48,725 bases of DNA from an uncultured Bacteroidales bacterium. GTDB lineage: Bacteria; Bacteroidota; Bacteroidia; Bacteroidales; F082. Of the stretch, positions 1 to 8,020 are shown one piece after another; position 1 is the stretch's first letter, and each line of letters opens with the position of its first letter. Location: positions 1 to 48,725 of the forward strand of contig CALBNP010000053.1 of assembly GCA_937896505.1 (NCBI GenBank), given 5' to 3'. The notes under the pieces were generated by a model that worked only from the letters and a program-made list of their open reading frames with translations, was not told the DNA's origin and searched no databases. A program made the position numbers and the translations under genes.

Positions 1-214
1 TACATGGGTTTTTCTAGTGATTTACTTTTGATTTCAACCACAAAATTACTGAAAATCAATAATATGTACAACTTTTTATCCATTTATTTTGATGACTTTT
101 CTATTCTTCTTAATTCCGCCAACGGGTAAAATAGTATGTCATAATAGAAATGGAATTTATGGCTGTGAAAATAGAGAAAAAACCGTATCTTTGCCCCTTT
201 AAAATCATTTGCGT
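1..214. other. Left-edge non-coding stretch before gldF
   Basis: AT-rich sequence with no recognisable gene. A short open frame on the plus strand runs from the window edge to a TAA at about 130-132, but its translation has no familiar motif and may be chance or the tail of a gene that starts outside the window. The only functional-looking element is the promoter-like TATCTTTG at 186-193. Confidence 0.4.
186..193 (+). promoter_or_regulatory. Bacteroidota -7 promoter element for gldF operon
   Basis: TATCTTTG matches the Bacteroidota sigma-ABfr consensus TAnnTTTG. It lies 21 bases before the ATG at 215, a sensible leader length. No clear -33 TTTG is visible. Confidence 0.55.
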
Positions 215-946
215 ATGTATGCACTTTTTAAGAAAGAAATAAGTAACTTCCTTAGTTCGCTGATGGGCATCATGGTTATCGTGGTGTTTTTGCTCATTAC
301 TGGGTTGTTTTTGTGGGTTTTCCAAAGCGATTTCAATGTTTTAGACTATGGCTATGCCAATTTGGACAGTCTCTTCATCCTTGCCCCTTGGGTGTTTCTT
401 TTCCTTGTTCCTGCGGTTACGATGCGCAGTTTTGCCGAAGAGAACCGCACGGGCACCATCGAGATGCTAATTACTAAGCCTTTGATGGATTGGCAAATCA
501 TTGGGGCGAAGTTTCTTGCTGGCTTTGTTTTGGTGGTTCTGTCACTCATACCTACCTTTATCTATTATTTCTCGATCTATCGATTGGGCTTGCCTATGGG
601 CAACCTTGATAGCGGTGGAATATGGGGCTCCTATATAGGTCTATGTCTTCTGAGTGCTGGTTTTGTGGGTATCGGCATCTTTTGCAGTTCGTTAACCAAT
701 AACCAGATTTTGGCTTTCATCATCTCGGTTTTCCTCTGTGGATTTCTCTATATAGGCTTCGAGTTCATTTACTCACTTTCGCTTTTCGGCAGTGTCGACT
801 TGTTTATCCAGCAATTGGGAATGAATGCGCACTATGGTTCTTTGAGTCGTGGCGTTATTGATACTCGCGACGTATTGTATTTTCTCAGTGTAATAGTGGT
901 TTTCTTAAGTGCAACGAAATTGGTTCTTGCGAGTCACAAATGGTAA
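215..946 (+). CDS. gldF: Gliding-motility ABC transporter permease GldF
   Basis: Permease of an ABC-2 type exporter linked in Bacteroidota to gliding and cell-envelope function; acts in the inner membrane. Of 243 residues, about six hydrophobic segments are visible (near 17-37, 52-70, 99-121, 137-158, 164-188 and 219-238). The soluble loop after the second segment carries SFAEENRTGTIEMLITKPL, typical of GldF/ABC-2 permeases. ATG at 215 was chosen over an in-frame TTG at 209 because the protein then begins MYALFKKE, as is usual in the family. It is followed 12 bases later by gldG, and the two are expected to work together. The ATPase partner GldA is not in the window. The family call is strong; a motility role is unproven because many non-gliding Bacteroidales keep these genes. 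Confidence 0.9.
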   Translation: MYALFKKEISNFLSSLMGIMVIVVFLLITGLFLWVFQSDFNVLDYGYANLDSLFILAPWVFLFLVPAVTMRSFAEENRTGTIEMLITKPLMDWQIIGAKFLAGFVLVVLSLIPTFIYYFSIYRLGLPMGNLDSGGIWGSYIGLCLLSAGFVGIGIFCSSLTNNQILAFIISVFLCGFLYIGFEFIYSLSLFGSVDLFIQQLGMNAHYGSLSRGVIDTRDVLYFLSVIVVFLSATKLVLASHKW

Positions 947-952
947 GGAGGT
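945..952 (+). promoter_or_regulatory. Perfect Shine-Dalgarno before gldG
   Basis: AAGGAGGT overlaps the TAA stop of gldF and sits six bases before the ATG of gldG at 959. It is a full match to the 16S rRNA anti-SD, which is rare in Bacteroidota, where most genes lack an SD. No other start in this window shows anything as strong. Confidence 0.7.
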
Positions 953-958
953 CGAGAT

Positions 959-2710
959 ATGGAAAATAAACGCAAGAATCTAAAAAAGAATCAAATCGTT
1001 ACTTTTCTCATCACGATTGTGATTGTGATGGTAATCAATGTAATTGGCAATTATTTGTTCACCCGTTTCGACCTTACGAGCGAAAAGCGTTACACTTTGT
1101 CCCCAACAACCAAACAAATTCTTGGCGGCCTCGATGATTATGTCTATTTCAAGGTCTATCTCGAAGGCGATTTCCCGGCAGGTTTCAAGAAGTTGCGCCG
1201 TGAGACCAAGGAAATGCTTGATGAGTTCCGTGCCTATTCGAAATATATTGACTATGAGTTTATCAATCCAGCTGAAAGTACCGATGCTGCTGAACGAAAC
1301 GAAACATACAAGCTTTTGTATCAGTCGGGACTGAATCCTGCCGAAACTGTGATTCGTAATAGTGATGGGTCGTCGAAACAGATGGTGATTTGGCCAGGTG
1401 CTCTGGTTAGTTACCGCAATAATACGGAAATTCCTATTGATTTGCTTGAAAACCAAATTGGTCAATCGTCAGAAGAAGCACTAAATGCATCAATGCAGAA
1501 CCTTGAGTTTCGTCTTATTGATGCCGTTAAGAAGGTGACTCGTTTGCAAAAGCCTCAAATTGCTTTCATTGAGGGCCATGGCGAGCTTGATGAACAAGAT
1601 GTGTATGATATCACACAAACTCTGAAACAAAACTATATAGTCACCCGTGGTGAGATTGGCGAGAAAACTAATGCGCTTTTGAGCCGTACTGATTATAACG
1701 CTCAAGGCGATGTGAAGGCTTATCCGGCATTTGATGCTATCATTTTCGCAAAACCTACCGAACCATTCAATGAGAAGGAAAAATTCCTCATCGACCAATA
1801 TATCATGCATGGCGGAAAGGTGTTGTGGCTCGTTGAACCCGTTTATGCAAACATGGACAGTTTGCAGAGTCAGGAATCGACTATTGGTGTGGAGATGGAC
1901 CTCAATTTGGATGATATGTTGTTTAAGTATGGTGTCCGCCTCAACCGCAATTTGCTTTTGGACTTGACTTGTGCAGCCTTACCTGTTCGCACGGGGCAAG
2001 TGGCAGGTCAGCCCCAACTTGAGTATTATCGCTGGTTCTATTTCCCGTTGCTGCAGTCTGCTTCCAATCATCCTATGGTGCGAAATATGAACTCTATCAA
2101 AGCCGATTTTGTGAGTTCAATAGATGCTACGACTTCAGCCAATGGCATCAGCCAAATACCGCTGCTCAAGACTTCAGATTATACCAAGGTTTCGGGAGCG
2201 CCTGTGCTCATTACGCTAGCTATGCTCCGCCAACAGCCCGACCAACGCATGTTTCCACAAAAAGGCCAAAATGTGGCTTATCTGTTGCAAGGTAGTTTCG
2301 AGTCGCTCTATGCCAATCGTCTCCCGCAGGAAATCATCGACAGCGAAGAGATGGATTTCATGGAAGAGAGCGTCCCAACGGCCATGATTGTCGTTGCCGA
2401 TGGCGATATCATCCGAAACCAAATCGATGTGAAACGCAAGACCCCGCTACCTTTGGGTTTCGACCAATACACAGGCAACACATATGCCAATAAGGAGTTT
2501 ATTGAGAACTGCATCAGCTATCTTGTTGATGGTGAAGGGTTGATAGACATTCGTTCACGCGAGCTGAAAGTCCGTTTGCTTGATACTTCGAAAATTGCAC
2601 AACAACGTGCCAAGTGGCAAATAATCAATACATTGATTCCCATTGCTTTAGTCATTACTTTGGGATTAGTTATGGCTATCATTAGAAAGAAAAAATACAA
2701 CAAGAAATGA
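959..2710 (+). CDS. gldG: Gliding-motility-associated ABC transporter protein GldG
   Basis: A 583-residue membrane-anchored protein with one N-terminal transmembrane segment (about 13-33), a large extracytoplasmic domain of the GldG/ABC_transp_aux type, and one C-terminal transmembrane segment (about 557-577) before a lysine-rich tail. The early sequence FDLTSEKRYTLSPTTKQIL and the later IAFIEGHGELDE are recognisable GldG landmarks. It forms a unit with GldF and the DUF4340 protein, which starts inside its stop codon region. In gliding Bacteroidota, GldF and GldG act with the ATPase GldA; that gene is absent here. Translation probably depends on the strong SD at 945-952. Length and topology are normal for the family. 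Confidence 0.9.
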   Translation: MENKRKNLKKNQIVTFLITIVIVMVINVIGNYLFTRFDLTSEKRYTLSPTTKQILGGLDDYVYFKVYLEGDFPAGFKKLRRETKEMLDEFRAYSKYIDYEFINPAESTDAAERNETYKLLYQSGLNPAETVIRNSDGSSKQMVIWPGALVSYRNNTEIPIDLLENQIGQSSEEALNASMQNLEFRLIDAVKKVTRLQKPQIAFIEGHGELDEQDVYDITQTLKQNYIVTRGEIGEKTNALLSRTDYNAQGDVKAYPAFDAIIFAKPTEPFNEKEKFLIDQYIMHGGKVLWLVEPVYANMDSLQSQESTIGVEMDLNLDDMLFKYGVRLNRNLLLDLTCAALPVRTGQVAGQPQLEYYRWFYFPLLQSASNHPMVRNMNSIKADFVSSIDATTSANGISQIPLLKTSDYTKVSGAPVLITLAMLRQQPDQRMFPQKGQNVAYLLQGSFESLYANRLPQEIIDSEEMDFMEESVPTAMIVVADGDIIRNQIDVKRKTPLPLGFDQYTGNTYANKEFIENCISYLVDGEGLIDIRSRELKVRLLDTSKIAQQRAKWQIINTLIPIALVITLGLVMAIIRKKKYNKK

Positions 2711-3825
2711 AGAACAATCGTTTAACAATTATCATCGCTGCAATACTTGTGATTTTTGCAGGCGTGCTGATTTGGAATAACCGCTATTTATCGACCATAC
2801 AGGGTGAAGCCTCTGATTTTATGGTTTGGGATACGGCTACGGTCACGAAAGTGTATTTGGCAGATCGTCAAAATAATGAGTCTTTGCTCGAACGCACCGA
2901 TGAGGGCTGGATTTTGAATGGCGAGTATAAAGCTCATCCAAAACAAGTAAGTGCATTGCTTTCAACACTTTATAAAATCCGCATCAGAATGCCAGTGTCG
3001 AAAGCCAGTCACGATAACATTGTACGTCAGATTGCCGTCAGAAGTTCAAAGGTGGAGGTCTATCAAATGGTGCCTCGCATCAACCTTTTTAATAAGGTGA
3101 AACTTTTCAATAAGGAAAAGCGCACTAAGGTATTCTATGTGGGTGATGCCAATAAGGATAATAGCGGTTCGTTTATGATGAAGGAAGGTGCTGACAAGGC
3201 ATATATCGTCTATATCCCGGGTTTCCGCGGTTTCGTTTCAACCCGTTTCACGGCTAACCCAACTGATTGGCGTGATCACATCATTTTCAATTCTAACTTG
3301 GCAGATATCCAGTCGGTTTCAATCGAATTTGGCACCGAGCCAGAGAAGGGCTTTCGCGTTGATAATGTAGGCAAACACCAATATATGCTTACGCATTTGA
3401 TTGACAATGCTCACTTGCCAATCGATACCCTAAAAGTCATCAATTTGCTGTCGTCGTTTGGCGATTTGCGTTTCGAGACTTTCTTTAACGATATACTGCC
3501 TCAGAAACGTATCGACTCTATCATCAATTCGCCTTATCTTCATTTGATTACCCTTAACACAAAAGATGGTAAATCGGTTCAGATGAAGACCTTCATACGT
3601 CGTACACAAGACAGGTATGGAATGGATACTCCCGATGACATGCCAGGTCCAGAGGGAATCGTTGATCCTATCGACCATGACCGCTTGTATGCACTGATTA
3701 ATGATGGCGCGGATTTCGTCGGTATTCAATATTACACTTTCGATAAGATTTTCAGAGATGTCTATTATTACCAAGCTGGTAATCCTTTGCAATTCGAAAT
3801 TGACCATTACGAAGTAATCGAGTGA
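2707..3825 (+). CDS. DUF4340 domain membrane-anchored protein
   Basis: A 372-residue protein with a single N-terminal transmembrane anchor (about 7-24) and an extracytoplasmic region that resembles DUF4340. It overlaps the end of gldG by four bases (ATGA), indicating translational coupling. DUF4340 proteins regularly follow GldG-like proteins in ABC export operons, so it is probably an accessory part of the same envelope complex. Its biochemical role is not known. The next gene, rlmH, follows after 18 bases and may be co-transcribed. Confidence 0.8.
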   Translation: MKNNRLTIIIAAILVIFAGVLIWNNRYLSTIQGEASDFMVWDTATVTKVYLADRQNNESLLERTDEGWILNGEYKAHPKQVSALLSTLYKIRIRMPVSKASHDNIVRQIAVRSSKVEVYQMVPRINLFNKVKLFNKEKRTKVFYVGDANKDNSGSFMMKEGADKAYIVYIPGFRGFVSTRFTANPTDWRDHIIFNSNLADIQSVSIEFGTEPEKGFRVDNVGKHQYMLTHLIDNAHLPIDTLKVINLLSSFGDLRFETFFNDILPQKRIDSIINSPYLHLITLNTKDGKSVQMKTFIRRTQDRYGMDTPDDMPGPEGIVDPIDHDRLYALINDGADFVGIQYYTFDKIFRDVYYYQAGNPLQFEIDHYEVIE

Positions 3826-3843
3826 TTAAGACGCTGCAATGTC

Positions 3844-4317
3844 ATGAAAATCTTGCTCTTGTCCATAGGAAAGACCGACGATGACTATCTCATTACCGGC
3901 ATCAAGAAATATGTCGGTAGGATAGGTCATTACGCTTCGTTCGAGATGAAGGAAATTCCTGACATCCGCAATCGCAAGACCTTGAACGAAGACCAACAGA
4001 AAAAGGCCGAGAGCTTCTTGCTTTTGCAGCAGTTGCAACCTGCCGACCATGTGGTTCTTTTGGACGAAAACGGTAAGCAATTCACATCTGTTGGTTTTTC
4101 TGAAAGCCTTGAAAAACAGATGGCTACGGGAGCCAAACGTATCGTGTTCATCATCGGAGGCCCATACGGATTCGCCCAAGAGGTTTACGACCGCGCCAAC
4201 GCCATGATGTCGCTCTCGCCAATGACTTTTTCTCACCAAATGGTGCGCCTCATCTTCGTTGAGCAACTCTATCGCGCCTTCACTATCTTGAAAGGCGAAC
4301 CTTATCATCACACATAA
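3844..4317 (+). CDS. rlmH: 23S rRNA pseudouridine-1915 N3-methyltransferase RlmH
   Basis: SPOUT-class methyltransferase that methylates N3 of pseudouridine 1915 in helix 69 of 23S rRNA using SAM. The 157-residue length is typical. Visible family motifs are LLDENGKQFTS, the SAM-binding knot segment FIIGGPYGF, and the C-terminal run beginning SLSPMTFSHQMVR and ending ILKGEPYHH. It is cytoplasmic and usually acts as a homodimer. The gene lies between the gldFG operon and a lipoprotein gene that begins 11 bases downstream, so it is probably carried on a longer transcript. Nothing looks truncated. Confidence 0.95.
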   Translation: MKILLLSIGKTDDDYLITGIKKYVGRIGHYASFEMKEIPDIRNRKTLNEDQQKKAESFLLLQQLQPADHVVLLDENGKQFTSVGFSESLEKQMATGAKRIVFIIGGPYGFAQEVYDRANAMMSLSPMTFSHQMVRLIFVEQLYRAFTILKGEPYHHT

Positions 4318-4328
4318 AACTGAATCGT

Positions 4329-5159
4329 ATGAAACGCCTGAAAACCATAACTTTAATTTGCGCAATGCTCTGTCTTTGTTCTTCTTGCAAGAAGGATTTG
4401 GATATGACTTTGCTGAAATCGACTTTACTGAGTGGAACGGTTTTTTCGTCCATACAAGCCAGTGAAGCTTTTGAGATAAAGGTCGTGAAAGACGAAAATA
4501 GCTTTGTGGAATTGGAATGCTCGGCTTATCTGAACGAATACATCATCTGCAAGGTTGAGAACAGTTGCCTGACTTTGGGTGTCAATAAAGTCGGCAACTT
4601 GCCTGTCGGAACGGTTTATCGAGCTGTTGTCCATACCCCAACACTGCATTCCATCATGATGTCAGAGGCTTCGAAGATGAGCATAGTTGGTGATTTTGAA
4701 GATTTCGAGTCGGCTGAAATCAACAAGGCTTCGGTTTGTTCGGGTGGTGTGTTTTCTGGAAACGCTGTTGTGATTTCCCTTACCGAGGCTTCGCAACTCG
4801 TAGATTTCACTTTCGAAGGCCAGCAATTCAATGCCAATTTGGATGCCGTATCGCGGTTTGTGGGCAATGTCAACGCAACGAATAGTATGGAAATCCATCT
4901 GGCTTCGGCTTCGAGTTTCGTTAATTATGGCGGAAATACCGAGAGTGTAAAACTTGAATTGAGAGAAGCCAGTCTTCTCAACATGGCACAAACCGAAATC
5001 CGTGATTTGGAAGTTGACTTTGGTGGTGCCTCATCGGCTACTGTTATGGTAAATGAAACGATTTCAGGACGTTTGAACGAACTTTCCACCTTATATTATT
5101 ATGGCAATCCGCAGATTAATTTGGAATGTTCGGAAGGTTCTCTCATCAAGCGCTTGTGA
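4329..5159 (+). CDS. GIN-domain (DUF2807) lipoprotein
   Basis: A 276-residue predicted lipoprotein: the signal peptide ends in a lipobox with the cysteine at residue 20 (LCSSC). The rest resembles the putative auto-transporter adhesin head GIN domain (DUF2807). Repeating short beta-strand units with the pattern ExxEASxL/SxASSF match the beta-helix expected for this family (for example LTEASQLVDF and LASASSFVNYGG). It is probably displayed on the cell envelope; function is unknown. It starts 11 bases after rlmH and ends before a promoter-bearing gap, so it is likely the last gene of the upstream transcript. Confidence 0.8.
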   Translation: MKRLKTITLICAMLCLCSSCKKDLDMTLLKSTLLSGTVFSSIQASEAFEIKVVKDENSFVELECSAYLNEYIICKVENSCLTLGVNKVGNLPVGTVYRAVVHTPTLHSIMMSEASKMSIVGDFEDFESAEINKASVCSGGVFSGNAVVISLTEASQLVDFTFEGQQFNANLDAVSRFVGNVNATNSMEIHLASASSFVNYGGNTESVKLELREASLLNMAQTEIRDLEVDFGGASSATVMVNETISGRLNELSTLYYYGNPQINLECSEGSLIKRL

Positions 5160-5216
5160 TTTGGTCTAAAATTTGCATTAATAGCGTTTCGGTTATCATT
5201 CAACCATTTTTATTCT

Positions 5217-5224
5217 TAATTTTG
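5217..5224 (+). promoter_or_regulatory. -7 promoter element for DUF4468 and mevalonate operon
   Basis: TAATTTTG fits TAnnTTTG and is 21 bases before the ATG at 5246. Since the downstream genes to 9997 are tightly spaced, this is the best candidate for the main promoter of the mevalonate cluster. Confidence 0.5.
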
Positions 5225-5245
5225 TAAAATCAAATTTGAACTGAA

Positions 5246-5770
5246 ATGAAGAAAGTTTTGTCAATGTTGGTGGTCCTTTTTTTCGTTACCACCGCTTTCG
5301 CCCAATCTAATCTGCCCATTAACGAAAAGACGCAAAAGATTTGTTTCCAGAAGGTTATACCAACGCAAGGCACACAAGACGAGGTTTATAACCGCATCTA
5401 TGGCCAATTCATGAATGATTATTACAAGAATCCGAGCAGTGTGCTGCAATCAAACGATGGCCGTGTGCTTAAAGGAAAGCACCATTTCCAGTTGGATAAC
5501 GGCGACCCCGTCAAGTCGAAATGGCCTTGGGTGATTTACCGTTTCACCATCGAGGTGCGTGAAGGTCGTGTGCGTTATACTCTCACCGATTTCATGCAAA
5601 AGACCCAGTCAAACCATCCTGTCGAAGAATGGCTGGACAAGGAAAACGAGAACTATCAGCCGATTTGGGAGAACTATCTCGAACAGATTGCAGCCTTCGG
5701 CGAAGACTGGGGCAAGCAATTTGAAGAAAAACTCATTCCTGAGCAAGTCATAGAAGAGGAAGAGTGGTAA
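5246..5770 (+). CDS. Secreted DUF4468 (TBP-like fold) protein
   Basis: A 174-residue protein with a cleavable signal peptide ending in TTAFAQS, then a domain resembling DUF4468, a Bacteroidota family predicted to have a TATA-box-binding-protein-like fold. Landmarks are the segment YNRIYGQFMNDYY, and the central VIYRFTIEVREGRVRYTLTDF. Members are exported; no enzymatic role is known. It has its own promoter-like element and is followed by HMG-CoA reductase after one base, so it appears to be the first gene of the mevalonate operon. This is probably linkage rather than a shared pathway. Confidence 0.75.
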   Translation: MKKVLSMLVVLFFVTTAFAQSNLPINEKTQKICFQKVIPTQGTQDEVYNRIYGQFMNDYYKNPSSVLQSNDGRVLKGKHHFQLDNGDPVKSKWPWVIYRFTIEVREGRVRYTLTDFMQKTQSNHPVEEWLDKENENYQPIWENYLEQIAAFGEDWGKQFEEKLIPEQVIEEEEW

Positions 5771-5771
5771 G

Positions 5772-7097
5772 ATGGCCAATCGCGAACGCATAAAAAAAGG
5801 TTTTTCCAAGCTCCTCAAGGAAGAGAAGTTGAAGTTGATTGCCAACTACTTCGAGAATCCTGGGGAGGTCGTCAACCTTTTGAAGAGTTACTGGCATAGT
5901 GATTCGAAGCAGCAGCAGCTTTTCGATGAGTTCAGCGAGAACACCATCACCAATTTCTATATTCCTTACGGCATTTCGCCCAACGTCACCATCAATGGGA
6001 AAAACTATATCGTCCCGATGGTCATCGAGGAGAGCTCGGTGGTGGCGGCGGCTTCGGCGGCTGCAAAGTTTTGGGGCGATAGGGGCGGTTTCCATGCCGA
6101 GGTAATCGATGTCTGCAAGGTCGGACAGGTGCATTTCGGTTGGAATGGCGACAAGGCGCAACTGCTTGAACGGCTTCCTGCCATCAAGCAAAGATTCATG
6201 GACGATACGGCTGCGATGACCGAGAAGATGGTGAAGCGTGGAGGCGGTGTCACCAACATCCAACTCATTGATTTCACGGAGAAAATCGAAGGCTATTATC
6301 AGTTTCTTGTCGAGTTCAAGACAGGCGACGCCATGGGCGCCAATTTCATCAACTCCGTCTTGGAGCAGTTCGGACATAGCCTTCAGAACTATTTTGCCGA
6401 ACAGACCGATTTGCCCGAAGAGTTGCGGAAAGTTGAAATCATCATGACCATCTTGTCGAACAATACGCCCAACTGCCGTGTCAAGGTCTGGGTGGAATGC
6501 GATGTGAATCAATTGGATGGAATCGATGAACACTTGAATGGAGCCGAATATGCGCACAAGTTCAAGAAAGCTGTCGATATTGCCCATATCGATACTTATC
6601 GTGCCACAACTCACAATAAGGGCATCTACAATGGTATCGATGCGGTGGTCATTGCTACGGGTAACGATTTCCGCGCCGTGGAAGCTGCCGGACACACATT
6701 CGCTTCACGTAACGGACATTATGAGAGCCTTTCGTCAGTGACAATCAATGGCAATCTGTTCCGTTTCGAGCTTGAAGTGCCGATGGCTTTGGGAACGGTT
6801 GGCGGACTTACGAGCCTTCATCCGTTGGCAAAGAAATCACTCGAATTGCTCGGCAATCCAACTGCACCCGAACTGATGATGATTGCAGCCACCATGGGAT
6901 TGGCCAACAATTTCTCGGCTGTCCGTTCGCTCACCACCAAGGGCATTCAGGCGGGACACATGAAGATGCATCTCAACAATATCCTAAATCAGTTGAATGC
7001 CACCGATGAGGAAAAACGCAAGGCACGCGACTTCTTCAAAGACCAAACCGTGTCGTTTGCAGGCGTTGAAAAGTATCTCGAATCGATAAGAAAATGA
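5772..7097 (+). CDS. mvaA: Hydroxymethylglutaryl-CoA reductase
   Basis: Converts HMG-CoA to mevalonate with NAD(P)H, the committed step of the mevalonate route to isoprenoids. The 441 residues fit the bacterial class II (soluble) enzyme: no membrane domain, the motif IEESSVVAAAS with the catalytic Glu at 86 or 87, DAMGAN at 186-191, Lys283 in NKGIYNGID, Asp299 in ATGNDFRA, and the catalytic His396 in GIQAGHM. Every expected catalytic residue is present. It starts one base after the DUF4468 stop and overlaps the next kinase gene by four bases. The position among two GHMP kinases and a decarboxylase confirms a biosynthetic role, although class II enzymes in some bacteria are degradative. The cofactor preference cannot be read with confidence. 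Confidence 0.95.
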   Translation: MANRERIKKGFSKLLKEEKLKLIANYFENPGEVVNLLKSYWHSDSKQQQLFDEFSENTITNFYIPYGISPNVTINGKNYIVPMVIEESSVVAAASAAAKFWGDRGGFHAEVIDVCKVGQVHFGWNGDKAQLLERLPAIKQRFMDDTAAMTEKMVKRGGGVTNIQLIDFTEKIEGYYQFLVEFKTGDAMGANFINSVLEQFGHSLQNYFAEQTDLPEELRKVEIIMTILSNNTPNCRVKVWVECDVNQLDGIDEHLNGAEYAHKFKKAVDIAHIDTYRATTHNKGIYNGIDAVVIATGNDFRAVEAAGHTFASRNGHYESLSSVTINGNLFRFELEVPMALGTVGGLTSLHPLAKKSLELLGNPTAPELMMIAATMGLANNFSAVRSLTTKGIQAGHMKMHLNNILNQLNATDEEKRKARDFFKDQTVSFAGVEKYLESIRK

Positions 7098-8011
7098 TGC
7101 ACTTTTATTCACACGGAAAATTCCTCCTCACTAGCGAATATCTCGTTTTGAAAGGAGCCTTGGCCTTGGCTTTGCCGCTCAAATTGGGTCAAAGTCTTGA
7201 TTGTGAACAATTTGAAACCAACGAAAATCAACTCTCTTGGGATGCTTTCAATCCTGATGGCCATTGGTTTTCAGCCGTTTTCGATAAGGAAGATTTCAGT
7301 ATAAAACATACCGATGACGAAGCCAAAGCCAAAAAGCTGGCTGAAATATTGAAAGCTATCAAATCGTTGAATCACAATGCGTTTGAAGGTAATGACCTTC
7401 ATTTCGTCACCAAACTTGACTTCAATCCTCAATGGGGTTTGGGCAGCAGTTCCACTTTGGTTGCCAACCTCGCTCAATGGGCAAAAGTGAATCCTTACGA
7501 ACTGCTGAAATTGACTTTTGGAGGTTCGGGCTACGACATTGCATGTGCGTCGGCACCACAGCCTATTTTATATCAGATTGTTGGTGAAAAACCTATGAAT
7601 CAGCCTGTTGAGTTCAATCCACCGTTTGCCGACAAGTTGTATTTCGTCTATCAGGGCCAGAAGCAAAGTTCGGCTAACGAAGTCGGGAAATTCCAAAATC
7701 GAGTCGTCCAGATTGACATGCAAGATGAGATAGATGCCGTGTCGGAAATCAGTCGTTCGCTGGTTACTTGTACCGATTTCGATGCATTCTGTTCCTTCCT
7801 CCAAATTCACGAAGATGTTGTCGCCAGTTGTATAGGCCGTGAAATATTGAAAACTAAATTTACTGATTTTCAGGGAACTATCAAGTCGTTAGGTGCTTGG
7901 GGCGGTGATTTCTTCCTTGCTGCCACGGCATGGCCTAAGGAACAAGTCAAGGCTTATTTTGCCGAGAAGGGCTTGGATGTGGTCTTCAGTTACGATGAAT
8001 TGGTTTTGTAA
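7094..8011 (+). CDS. GYDIA family GHMP kinase, probable phosphomevalonate kinase
   Basis: A 305-residue GHMP-superfamily kinase. The N-terminus SHGKFLLTSEYLVLKG resembles the start of mevalonate and phosphomevalonate kinases; the ATP phosphate-binding motif GLGSSST is at 115-121; and GGSGYDIAC at 143-151 contains the GYDIA signature that defines a Bacteroidota family. It overlaps HMG-CoA reductase by four bases (ATGA) and precedes diphosphomevalonate decarboxylase. Since the cluster also holds a second GHMP kinase that looks like mevalonate kinase, and no ordinary phosphomevalonate kinase is present, the simplest reading is that this enzyme phosphorylates phosphomevalonate. That is inference from context; the family identification is firm, the substrate is not. 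Confidence 0.85.
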   Translation: MMHFYSHGKFLLTSEYLVLKGALALALPLKLGQSLDCEQFETNENQLSWDAFNPDGHWFSAVFDKEDFSIKHTDDEAKAKKLAEILKAIKSLNHNAFEGNDLHFVTKLDFNPQWGLGSSSTLVANLAQWAKVNPYELLKLTFGGSGYDIACASAPQPILYQIVGEKPMNQPVEFNPPFADKLYFVYQGQKQSSANEVGKFQNRVVQIDMQDEIDAVSEISRSLVTCTDFDAFCSFLQIHEDVVASCIGREILKTKFTDFQGTIKSLGAWGGDFFLAATAWPKEQVKAYFAEKGLDVVFSYDELVL

Positions 8012-8016
8012 TTTTG
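8009..8016 (+). promoter_or_regulatory. Internal -7 element overlapping a stop codon, before mvaD
   Basis: TAATTTTG overlaps the TAA of the GYDIA kinase and is followed by CACC and then the ATG of mvaD at 8021. Only four bases separate TTTG from the start codon, so a transcript from here would be leaderless or nearly so. Confidence 0.4.
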
Positions 8017-8020
8017 CACC

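Noticed and set aside
209..214. TTG start for gldF two codons upstream
   Set aside because: The ATG at 215 gives the usual family start and no SD supports the TTG.
5748..6695. A 315-codon open frame on the minus strand
   Set aside because: It lies antisense to HMG-CoA reductase, whose catalytic motifs are all intact; the antisense product has no recognisable domain.
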